This document shows positions 1-5,595 of a stretch of 6,863 nucleotides of DNA, piece by piece. The first letter of the stretch is position 1. Each line of letters begins with the position of its first letter. The notes under the pieces were generated by a model, which was not told the DNA's origin, made no database searches, and was given only the letters and a program-made list of their open reading frames with translations. The position numbers were made by a program, and so were the translations under genes. This stretch comes from an uncultured Lachnospiraceae bacterium (lineage in GTDB: Bacteria; Bacillota; Clostridia; Lachnospirales; Lachnospiraceae), in contig CAJTTU010000037.1 of assembly GCA_910579325.1 (NCBI GenBank), positions 24,077 to 30,939 of the forward strand, in the 5' to 3' direction.

Positions 1-1
1 A

Positions 2-98
2 ATACCATTTAGCAAAGATGAACCGAAAATTGCAAGAGGGACGACAGATAGCTTTGGGCGTAAAAACGCAGGGCATATCTAAGCATTTTTACGGCTGA
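2..98 (+). other. Possible 3' tail of an upstream gene, frame unresolved
   Basis: Two + strand frames are open from the left edge: one runs from base 2 to TAA at 80-82 (ending ...GRKNAGHI), the other from base 3 to TGA at 96-98 (ending ...GISKHFYG). Either could be the C-terminus of a gene preceding the URO-D-like gene, leaving about 34-50 bp between them, as in an operon. The piece is too short to choose a frame or recognise a family, and codon use does not settle it. It could also be non-coding. I see no clear terminator or promoter between this stretch and the next gene. Confidence 0.3.
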
Positions 99-132
99 TG
101 CATGAAAAACATGATTTGACGGAGGATTGATG

Positions 133-1128
133 ATGAGTACGATTACACCACGCGAAAACTATCTCAGGATGCTGAAAGGAGAAATTCCGGAACATGTTCC
201 CTCGTTTTTTATTCCGTACGGCGATTTTTTGGAGGATGAACTGCTGACGCCTATGACAGTGCCCAACGGAACCTTTGTGACATCCTTTGGCGTAGAATAT
301 ACGGGCAGCAAAGATATGAATATGGGGGCGATGCCCACGCCGGGCAAGATTATTCTTCCGGATATCACGGAATGGGAAAAATATATTAAAAAACCGGATG
401 TGAGCGGCAGAGACTGGGAGGCGTATTATAAAGTCCAGGGAAGCAAATGGGACAGGGAGAACCATGTTCTGACCATTACGGCCGGAGATTATTTTCTGAC
501 GGCGGTGTCCTTTATGGGATTTGAGAATGCCATGCTTGCCATGTATGAGGAGCCGGACGCGCTGAAGGATATGCTTGCGTATGTTTCGGAATTTTATATC
601 GAGGTTATGAAGCAGGAAATCTATTACTGCAAGCCGGATATCCTGATTATCATGGATGATGATTCCGCTTACAGGGCGCCGTTTTTCTCGGTGGATATGT
701 ACCGTGAGTTTTTTAAGCCGCTGCATAAGAAGCACTGTGATATCGCCCTGGAATCCGGCATGATGATCGAGCGGCACGACTGCGGCAAATGTGAACAGTT
801 TATAGACGACTGGCTTGATTTGGGTATCCGGGGATGGAATCCGGCGCAGATCTCCAATGACCTGAAAACCATTAAGAAAAAATATGCGGGACGGCTGGCG
901 ATTAATGGCGGCTGGGACAGCCAGGGCGTCGTGAGCAGTTCGCTGGTCGATCCTAAAATGCTGCGGGATACCCTTGCGGAATATGTGGATCTGCTGGCGC
1001 CGGGCGGCGGTTTCGTATATGCTGCAGTAAACATGGGCGATCCGGCAGACCCTGCGACGGCGGAACGCACGGGTATTATAAAAGATTTTTATTTTGACTA
1101 TGTAAAAGACTACTATAAAAATCACTGA
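133..1128 (+). CDS. Uroporphyrinogen decarboxylase (URO-D) superfamily protein, corrinoid methyltransferase-like
   Basis: This 331-aa soluble protein resembles the MtaA/CmuA-like branch of the URO-D superfamily, whose members move methyl groups between corrinoid proteins and thiols or pterins. It is not heme-pathway HemE, because the N-terminal arginine-rich HemE signature is absent. A family-like segment DDDSAYRAPFFS begins at residue 175 and is followed by a conserved-looking YREFFKPLHKK. H215-D-C217 looks like the HxC part of the MtaA zinc site. The third ligand, normally a cysteine in a GGF...GC segment, appears to be N300 after GGGFVYAA, and no cysteine occurs after C220. GGAGG (121-125) precedes TTG 127, ATG 130 and ATG 133; the last has the best spacing (7 nt). 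A GPH transporter follows after 82 bp, so the pair may import and demethylate one substrate. The substrate is unknown, and no corrinoid protein gene lies in the window. Confidence 0.85.
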   Translation: MSTITPRENYLRMLKGEIPEHVPSFFIPYGDFLEDELLTPMTVPNGTFVTSFGVEYTGSKDMNMGAMPTPGKIILPDITEWEKYIKKPDVSGRDWEAYYKVQGSKWDRENHVLTITAGDYFLTAVSFMGFENAMLAMYEEPDALKDMLAYVSEFYIEVMKQEIYYCKPDILIIMDDDSAYRAPFFSVDMYREFFKPLHKKHCDIALESGMMIERHDCGKCEQFIDDWLDLGIRGWNPAQISNDLKTIKKKYAGRLAINGGWDSQGVVSSSLVDPKMLRDTLAEYVDLLAPGGGFVYAAVNMGDPADPATAERTGIIKDFYFDYVKDYYKNH

Positions 1129-1210
1129 TTGCCCTGTCAGGATTTATGGAATAATATGTTTTTTCAAAAAAGGAGAATGGTTTCACAGACATGCGGAAGG
1201 GGGAGCAGCT

Positions 1211-2622
1211 ATGAGTAATTCTGATCACGCCGGGAAGGTTCCGGCAGCAACCGTAAAAAAATTTCTAACCTGTATTTTATCGCCATGTTTTCACAGCTCA
1301 TCTGTAACAGCATCGCCGGCAGTTATCTGTCTTTTTATATGACCGGGCGCATGCTGCTGAGCGCGACCATGATGGGCAGCGTTCTTTTGCTGACCCGTAT
1401 CGGGGATATGGTCATCAGTGTGATAGCGGGACCAATTGTGGAAAAAATGAATTTTAAGATTGGCAAATACCGTGCCTGGCTTTTATACGGGCCGCTGGCG
1501 GTGTCGGTCGGTACGACCATGTGTTTCTGCAATCCCAATATTCCCATGATGGGCAAAGCGGTTATGGTATTTGTGGGGTATCTTCTGTATGGCGGCGGCA
1601 TGAGTTTTATTCAGTTGGGACAGAATACAATGATGGCAAAGGTTTCCGGCGCGGATATGGAATGTCGTATTAAAATCTCCGGCAAGATGATCCAGGGACA
1701 GTCTTCGGCACAGGTGCTTACGTCTCTGATTACATTGCCGCTGATCAGCTGGATGGATGCGAAGGGCATGGACGGATATACCGTTTTGCAGGTGGTCTTT
1801 GCGGTGATTGGCCTTGTGGGTCAGCTGGCTTTGTTCGCGGGACTGAAGGAATATGATAAATGCGACCCGAATCTGGGACATATGCAGGCCGGGGCTGCCC
1901 TGGCAAAACAGGAAAACAGCATCGCAAAATATATAGATACGCTGAAAAACCCACAGCTTATATACCTGATGATCTGCGACATGCTCCGCTGGGGCATCTT
2001 CTCAGCACAAATGGCACTGATCATGTATTATTTTTCATATGTGACGAATTCGCCAAATATGATGACAGTCTGTATGACGGTACAGTCTGTCCTGACAGTG
2101 GTATTTGCCTTTATTGCGCCGAATATTGTTGCTAAGATCGGAAAGAAGAGGACGGCTATGTGTACCGGCGTGATCTGCGGGGTCTCCTATGGCCTGGTAG
2201 CCGTAGCGGGTATAAAAGGGGCGGTGTATTATGTCGTGCTGAATGCGGTAGGGGTTGCCGGTACTTCTCTGATCAATGTGTGCGGCGCGAATCTGTATCT
2301 GGATGCAGCCGAATATCAGACATACAAGACCGGGAAAAATAATAAGACATTCGCCATGTCACTGTTCGGCGTTTCCGTAAAAATAGGGTTTGCCCTGTCC
2401 TCTTTTGTGGTGTCAGGCATCCTGAATGCATCCGGCTACAGCGAGTTCACCGCAACAATTGCCAGCCCAGAAACGTTTGTTATGCTGTTGGGAGGGGTTC
2501 CTGCGATTGTTTACCTGATTGTCTTCCTGTTAATGACATTCGGCTATAAGATAACGGAAGAAAAGGCAAAGGAGTATGCAAAAGCAAACTTTGCAGGAAT
2601 GAGTCAGGGCGCCGGCTGGTAA
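1211..2622 (+). CDS. GPH/MelB-like MFS transporter with an in-frame break at an A7 slippery site (470 aa if joined)
   Basis: This multi-helix membrane protein resembles the glycoside-pentoside-hexuronide:cation symporters. The intact frame covers 1285-2622 (445 codons), but ATG 1285 has no ribosome binding site and falls inside the first membrane helix (NLYFIAMFSQ...). The plausible start is ATG 1211, with GGAG at 1202-1205, but it lies in another frame that stops at 1340-1342. A one-base backward shift at the seven A (1255-1261) joins MSNSDHAGKVPAATVKK to ISNLYFIAM, giving 470 aa, a normal family length. The body shows no other lesion. The MelB cation motif DxxND is altered: D66-M-V-I-S70, lacking the second Asp. 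The helix 2-3 loop keeps a GKYRAW segment. It probably shares an operon with the upstream URO-D-like gene. Recoding, a recent null mutation and a homopolymer sequencing error remain possible. The substrate is unknown. Confidence 0.8.
1255..1261 (+). other. A AAA AAA heptamer, candidate -1 slippery site or slippage-prone A tract
   Basis: Seven A follow GT; read from ATG 1211 the codons are GTA-AAA-AAA-TTT, so the heptamer sits exactly as X XXY YYZ. A -1 shift continues as ATT-TCT-AAC-CTG, in frame with the transporter. A 5-bp hairpin GCCGG/CCGGC (1229-1233 with 1241-1245) lies just upstream. I see no convincing downstream pseudoknot, and the GGGAAGG (1232-1238) is somewhat farther upstream than the stimulatory Shine-Dalgarno of dnaX. 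Confidence 0.5.
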
Positions 2623-2643
2623 AAGACAATATTTTGTGTATAT

Positions 2644-2689
2644 AAAAAATGATCCGCCGCAGGGAGGTTTGTGCCTGCGGCGGGTTTTT
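2644..2689 (+). terminator. Rho-independent terminator, probably bidirectional
   Basis: A perfect 10-bp stem, CCGCCGCAGG (2654-2663) with CCTGCGGCGG (2674-2683), has a 10-nt loop and is followed by five T (2685-2689). It ends the transporter transcript. Six A at 2644-2649 give a T run for transcripts from the other strand, so the same hairpin can also end the convergent NifX-like gene. Confidence 0.9.
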
Positions 2690-2721
2690 CTATACTTTTG
2701 TCGGAAATCAGATCCTGCTTG

Positions 2722-3168
2722 TCATCCGATCTCAATGGTGGAGCAGCCTTCGCCCTCATGTCCGCAGGAGGAGCAGTCCCCGGCGCAGTCGCAGTCTTCT
2801 TTGCAGGTATTCTTTGCATTTTTCCCGTAAATCTGGTCATAATATTTTATCTGGAACTCGTCAAGCTTTCCTTCCAGAAGCAGCTTCACAGCCAGGTCGG
2901 GGTCTCCGGAGAGGCCGGCGTACAGGTCGATATTGCATTCCAGCAGCAAAAGGCTGCAGGCCTCCTTGCCGATGTTCTGGCAGATGACAGCCTGTATCTG
3001 ATGATCCCGCAGGAAATCACACATTGCCACATGGCCGCTTACATTGGTATCGACGATATTGCTTTCCAGAATGATACCGGTGGGAGCGGTACGGTAAAGT
3101 TTCATTTGCTTTGCATGGCCAAAATGAGCGCCTACCACGCCCTGGTCGTATACTACTGCGATTTTCAT
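2722..3168 (-). CDS. NifX/NifB-C-like (dinitrogenase FeMo-cofactor family) protein with Cys-rich tail
   Basis: This 148-aa cytoplasmic protein has an N-terminal NifX/NafY-like ribonuclease-H-type fold (about residues 1-110: MKIAVVYDQG, then HFGHA at 14-18). Relatives bind iron-sulfur or iron-molybdenum clusters, but most clostridial members lie outside nitrogen fixation loci and have no known function. The tail carries six cysteines (C122, C126, C128, C132, C135, C142) in a CxxxCxCxxxCxxC...C pattern, suitable for binding metal or an Fe-S cluster; four more occur in the body. ATG 3168 is chosen because family homology begins there and an AGAAGG ribosome binding site precedes it; a longer frame opens only at GTG 3279, directly after a stop. 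It is convergent with the transporter and divergent from the nucleotidyltransferase. No nif gene is nearby, so a role in nitrogenase assembly is not supported. Confidence 0.85.
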   Translation of the reverse strand: MKIAVVYDQGVVGAHFGHAKQMKLYRTAPTGIILESNIVDTNVSGHVAMCDFLRDHQIQAVICQNIGKEACSLLLLECNIDLYAGLSGDPDLAVKLLLEGKLDEFQIKYYDQIYGKNAKNTCKEDCDCAGDCSSCGHEGEGCSTIEIG

Positions 3169-3184
3169 AGTCTTGCCTTCTTTC

Positions 3185-3203
3185 TTATTTATAGTTCTGC
3201 AAC
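3185..3203 (+). repeat. 19-nt imperfect direct repeat, copy 1
   Basis: This copy reads TTATTTATAGTTCTGCAAC and matches copy 2 (3384-3402) at 17 of 19 positions, 199 bp apart. It contains a -10-like TATAGT (3190-3195) on the + strand but no good -35. It lies 17 bp upstream of the NifX-like start codon. Confidence 0.6.
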
Positions 3204-3211
3204 TCCCCTTC

Positions 3212-3368
3212 CAAGCCCCCGGATCTGGGAGAATTTCCAGCCACTGAAGTGTCTGTAAATCCTCCCTCGCTATGAGCACTTAGGGCCTGTTCTTTAGGCT
3301 CTTACGTGCGATGCATGGAAAATAGTTAGCGGGTGTTTTTTAGCCGCTTACTATTTTTCAGGGGCTTG
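3212..3368 (+). ncRNA. Candidate structured RNA or palindromic element: three hairpins inside a closing helix
   Basis: CAAGCCCC (3212-3219) is the exact reverse complement of GGGGCTTG (3361-3368). Enclosed are H1, 3225-3240 (CTGGGA/TTCCAG, GAAT loop); H2, 3276-3309 (GCAC/GTGC base, GGGCCT/AGGCTC top, 7-nt loop, one bulge and one T-T mismatch); and H3, 3316-3360 (17 positions, one T-T mismatch, 11-nt loop), which abuts the closing helix. H1, H2 and H3 each contain one G-T pair, which is a wobble in + strand RNA but an A-C mismatch in the other strand, so a + strand transcript fits better. I match it to no RNA family I know. It could be a free RNA, a leader, or a transposon-derived palindromic repeat. 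A - strand leader of the NifX-like gene is possible because a candidate promoter lies at 3414-3442. Confidence 0.35.
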
Positions 3369-3394
3369 TATGGTCAGTTGCTGTTATTTATAAT
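3366..3394 (+). promoter_or_regulatory. Candidate sigma-A promoter P1 toward the nucleotidyltransferase gene
   Basis: TTGTAT (3366-3371) is separated by 17 bp from a perfect TATAAT (3389-3394). The -10 box lies within copy 2 of the direct repeat, and the -35 overlaps the 3' strand of the closing helix. The expected start is near 3401. The -35 is weak (3 of 6), so this is tentative. Confidence 0.4.
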
Positions 3395-3402
3395 TCCGCA
3401 AC
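3384..3402 (+). repeat. 19-nt imperfect direct repeat, copy 2
   Basis: This copy reads TTATTTATAATTCCGCAAC and differs from copy 1 (3185-3203) at two positions, one of which turns TATAGT into the consensus -10 TATAAT. The two copies bracket the hairpin-rich segment. Confidence 0.6.
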
Positions 3403-3413
3403 CTAACATTTCT

Positions 3414-3442
3414 ATTGTAAACGATATATGAAAAAAAAGCAA
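3414..3442 (-). promoter_or_regulatory. Candidate promoter for the NifX-like gene
   Basis: On the - strand TTGCTT (3442-3437) is followed after 17 bp by TACAAT (3419-3414). A start near 3407 would give a leader of about 240 nt that carries the whole hairpin-rich segment before ATG 3168. The -35 lies in an A/T-rich tract, where such matches arise easily, so confidence is limited. Confidence 0.35.
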
Positions 3443-3459
3443 AAGAAAATGCAAATTAC

Positions 3460-3488
3460 TTGATTTTTCCTTCCGTCGGGGTTACTAT
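3460..3488 (+). promoter_or_regulatory. Candidate sigma-A promoter P2 for the nucleotidyltransferase gene
   Basis: TTGATT (3460-3465), a 17-bp spacer and TACTAT (3483-3488) lie about 60 bp before the start codon, just downstream of an A-rich stretch (3431-3449) that could act as an UP-type element. This is the better placed of the two + strand candidates. Confidence 0.5.
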
Positions 3489-3546
3489 AAATTGATATGA
3501 TAAAAGTAGTGAATACAAGAACGTGATAAAAGGGAGAAATGTAAAG

Positions 3547-4497
3547 ATGAAAGAACCGGCTTTGGTGATTATGGCGGCGGGAATGGGGAGCCGTTACGGC
3601 GGATTAAAGCAGATTGACCCGGTGGATGAGCAGGGGCAGATTATTATCGATTATTCGATCTACGATGCGGTACGCGCCGGCTTTAAGAAAATTGTCTTTA
3701 TTATAAAGAAGCAAAACGAACAGGATTTCAGGAAGGCCATCGGAAGCCGGATTGAAAAGCATGTGGATGTGCGGTATGTATTCCATCTTGTCCCCCATGC
3801 CAATGATGCCGTCGGGGAGCTTGATAAGCTCCCGGAAGGATTTCAGATTCCGGAGGGCCGGGTAAAACCCTGGGGAACGGGACATGCGATCCTGTGCTGC
3901 AAAGATGTACTGGACGGCCCCTTTATGGTGATTAACGCAGACGATTATTATGGCCGCAGCGCTTTTGCCTCCATGTACGGGTTTCTTACAAGCCATGAGG
4001 ACGACAGCCGGTACCGCTATGCCATGATGGGCTATATTCTGGAAAATACGCTGACGGAAAACGGATATGTGGCCAGAGGCGTATGTACTGCTGACGCAGA
4101 CGGTTATATGACGGATATCACGGAGCGGACCCATATAGAAAAAAAGGACGGCAGAGTGGTTTATACCGAGGATGATGGGAAAAGCTTTACGGAGCTTTCG
4201 CCGGACAGTCTGGTTTCTATGAATATGTGGGGCTTTTCTGACAGCATTTTAACAGAGCTGGAAGCCGGATTCCCGGCGTTTTTAGAACAGGAGATCAGGG
4301 AAAATCCGCTGAAGTGCGAATATTTCCTTCCTACTGTGGTCAGCAGTCTCATAGAAGCCGGAAAAGCGACGGTATCCGTATTAAGGTCTGCGGACAGATG
4401 GTTCGGCGTAACCTATAAAGAGGATAAAGCGGCGGTGGCCGCCGCAATCAGCGCGATGAAAGAAGAGGGGCTTTATCCGGAAAGGCTGTGGGGCTAG
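3547..4497 (+). CDS. Sugar-phosphate nucleotidyltransferase family protein
   Basis: This 316-aa cytoplasmic enzyme of the NTP_transferase (Rossmann-like GT-A) superfamily would couple a nucleoside triphosphate to a sugar phosphate. The N-terminal nucleotide-binding signature AAGMGSRYGGLKQ occupies residues 10-22, with K21 at the usual lysine. KPWGTGHA (107-114) resembles the base/sugar-binding loop, and NADDYYG (130-136) carries the metal-binding aspartates. ITERTHIEKK (191-200) and NMWGF (226-230) fit sugar-binding strands. It differs from GalU/GtaB, which has G-x-G-T-R followed by P-A-T-K, so I give no gene symbol and no sugar. ATG 3547 is preferred over GTG 3523 because GGGAG (3532-3536) lies 10 nt upstream of it and the conserved fold starts at once. 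The lipid kinase gene follows after 49 bp with no terminator between them, suggesting one transcript. Confidence 0.85.
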   Translation: MKEPALVIMAAGMGSRYGGLKQIDPVDEQGQIIIDYSIYDAVRAGFKKIVFIIKKQNEQDFRKAIGSRIEKHVDVRYVFHLVPHANDAVGELDKLPEGFQIPEGRVKPWGTGHAILCCKDVLDGPFMVINADDYYGRSAFASMYGFLTSHEDDSRYRYAMMGYILENTLTENGYVARGVCTADADGYMTDITERTHIEKKDGRVVYTEDDGKSFTELSPDSLVSMNMWGFSDSILTELEAGFPAFLEQEIRENPLKCEYFLPTVVSSLIEAGKATVSVLRSADRWFGVTYKEDKAAVAAAISAMKEEGLYPERLWG

Positions 4498-4546
4498 TGT
4501 GCTGTAATTCGGCAGGCACAATGTTTCTTGGGAGGTGATTTTGTCC

Positions 4547-5437
4547 ATGAAAAAATTGCTTTTTGTATTAAATCCCCATGCGGGCAAGGCGAGAGTGAAA
4601 GGCAAGCTGTCCTGGATCGTTGATTATTATATCAAGCAGGGCTTTCGTGTCGAGGTTTATATGACCCAGGAACAGGGAGATGGCGCCAGAGTGATCGGGG
4701 AGCTGGCCGGTGAGGTGGACCATCTGGTGGTCAGCGGCGGAGACGGCACGATGAATGAGGCTGTCACGGGGCTGATGCGGCTGCCAAAAGAAAAGAGGCC
4801 GTCCCTCGGCTATATTCCGGCAGGCACCACCAATGATTTTGCCCGGAGCCTGAACCTTCCCAAGAATATTGGAAAAGCGGCGGAAAGCTCCGTTTTGCTG
4901 CCGGCCCGTCCGACGGACATAGGACAGTTTGAAGACGCATATTTTACTTATGTGGCGGGATTCGGCGCGTTTACCAGTGTTTCCTACCGGACCTCCCAGG
5001 ATTCGAAAAATATGCTGGGTCATCAGGCCTATATCTTTGAGGGATTGAAAAAGATTTCCGAGATTAAGAGCCAGCATGTGAAGGTGTTCTACAAAGATCA
5101 GGAGCTGGAGGATGATTTTCTGGTGGGCCTGGTGACCAATTCTGTGAGCGTGGCCGGATTTAAAAAGATCAGCGGTCCGGATGTAGAGCTGGATGACGAA
5201 CTGTTCGAGGTGGTGCTGATCCGCGACCCGAAGAATCCCCTGGATCTGACCCGGGTGGTACAGGAGCTGTTTTTAGACGAGGCAAATCAATCCTTTGTCC
5301 TTCGATTTAAGACGGATGCGGTTCGTTTTGTGTCGGAGGAACCCATCGACTGGGTGCTGGACGGAGAATTCGGCGGTTCAAAAAAAGAGGTCGACATTCG
5401 AATCTGTAAAAATGCGGTAGATATTGTGAGAAAATAG
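4547..5437 (+). CDS. Diacylglycerol kinase family lipid kinase (DgkB/YegS-like)
   Basis: This 296-aa protein of the DAGK catalytic family phosphorylates a lipid, commonly diacylglycerol to phosphatidic acid, at the inner face of the membrane without membrane helices of its own. NPHAGKA (9-15) and the GGDGT motif (64-68) form the nucleotide site. PAGTTNDFAR (91-100) is the second family motif, and DGE (272-274) near the C-terminus supplies the catalytic acid region. Length and motif order are normal for the family. ATG 4547 is chosen because GGAGGTGA (4531-4538) sits 8 nt upstream; GTG 4535 lies inside that ribosome binding site. In Gram-positive bacteria DgkB recycles diacylglycerol released by lipoteichoic acid synthesis, which would fit its sugar-nucleotide neighbour, but this pairing is inference. 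DgkB versus a generic YegS-like lipid kinase cannot be decided here. Confidence 0.9.
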   Translation: MKKLLFVLNPHAGKARVKGKLSWIVDYYIKQGFRVEVYMTQEQGDGARVIGELAGEVDHLVVSGGDGTMNEAVTGLMRLPKEKRPSLGYIPAGTTNDFARSLNLPKNIGKAAESSVLLPARPTDIGQFEDAYFTYVAGFGAFTSVSYRTSQDSKNMLGHQAYIFEGLKKISEIKSQHVKVFYKDQELEDDFLVGLVTNSVSVAGFKKISGPDVELDDELFEVVLIRDPKNPLDLTRVVQELFLDEANQSFVLRFKTDAVRFVSEEPIDWVLDGEFGGSKKEVDIRICKNAVDIVRK

Positions 5438-5516
5438 TATAAATTCAGGAAAAACCGAAGAAAAAGGTATGTTTTGGTAAGAACTCCAAAAAAGACGAAA
5501 AAAATCGACAAAATAC

Positions 5517-5545
5517 TTTACAAAACACCACTAATCATATATAAT
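5517..5545 (+). promoter_or_regulatory. Sigma-A promoter of rpoD
   Basis: TTTACA (5517-5522) and a perfect TATAAT (5540-5545) are separated by 17 bp, with A-rich DNA upstream. A start near 5552 leaves a leader of about 45 nt. The 158-bp gap after the lipid kinase gene shows no clear terminator, so some read-through from upstream is possible. Confidence 0.8.
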
Positions 5546-5595
5546 CATAGGTTACAGGACAAAATTAAAATAGTGATTCGAAGGGACGTTAGCTG

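Noticed and set aside
79..1125. Long (348-codon) open frame on the - strand opposite the URO-D-like gene
   Set aside because: The + strand frame has clear URO-D motifs and a ribosome binding site. The antisense product is rich in His, Arg and Ile with no family resemblance, as expected for a shadow frame.
133..1128. HemE (heme biosynthesis) as the identity of the URO-D-like protein
   Set aside because: The HemE N-terminal signature is absent, an HxC metal-type motif is present, and the context is a transporter rather than heme genes.
1177..1214. Mini-ORFs ahead of the transporter (ATG 1177 and ATG 1191, the latter MRKGEQL with its stop overlapping ATG 1211)
   Set aside because: ATG 1177 directly abuts its AGGAGA and ATG 1191 is 14 nt from it, so neither is well placed. 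A coupling leader cannot be excluded but is not supported.
2671..3258. 195-codon + strand frame across the NifX-like gene
   Set aside because: It is antisense to a recognisable protein, would start inside the terminator hairpin, and its sequence looks like no family.
3169..3279. N-terminal extension of the NifX-like protein to GTG 3279
   Set aside because: The frame opens directly after a TAA, family homology starts at ATG 3168, and the extension would run through hairpin H1. A start at 3168 has its own ribosome binding site.
3316..3360. Hairpin H3 as an ordinary rho-independent terminator
   Set aside because: Its T/A-rich part is inside the stem rather than after it, and no gene ends at this point on either strand.
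3523..3546. GTG start at 3523 for the nucleotidyltransferase
   Set aside because: The ribosome binding site lies downstream of it and serves ATG 3547; the extra eight residues precede the conserved fold.
3547..4497. GalU/GtaB (UTP-glucose-1-phosphate uridylyltransferase) as a firm name
   Set aside because: The nucleotide-binding signature departs from the GalU form, so only the superfamily call is safe.
5438..5516. Terminator between the lipid kinase gene and rpoD
   Set aside because: The stretch is A-rich with no stem of useful length followed by T; only the rpoD promoter is supported in this gap.
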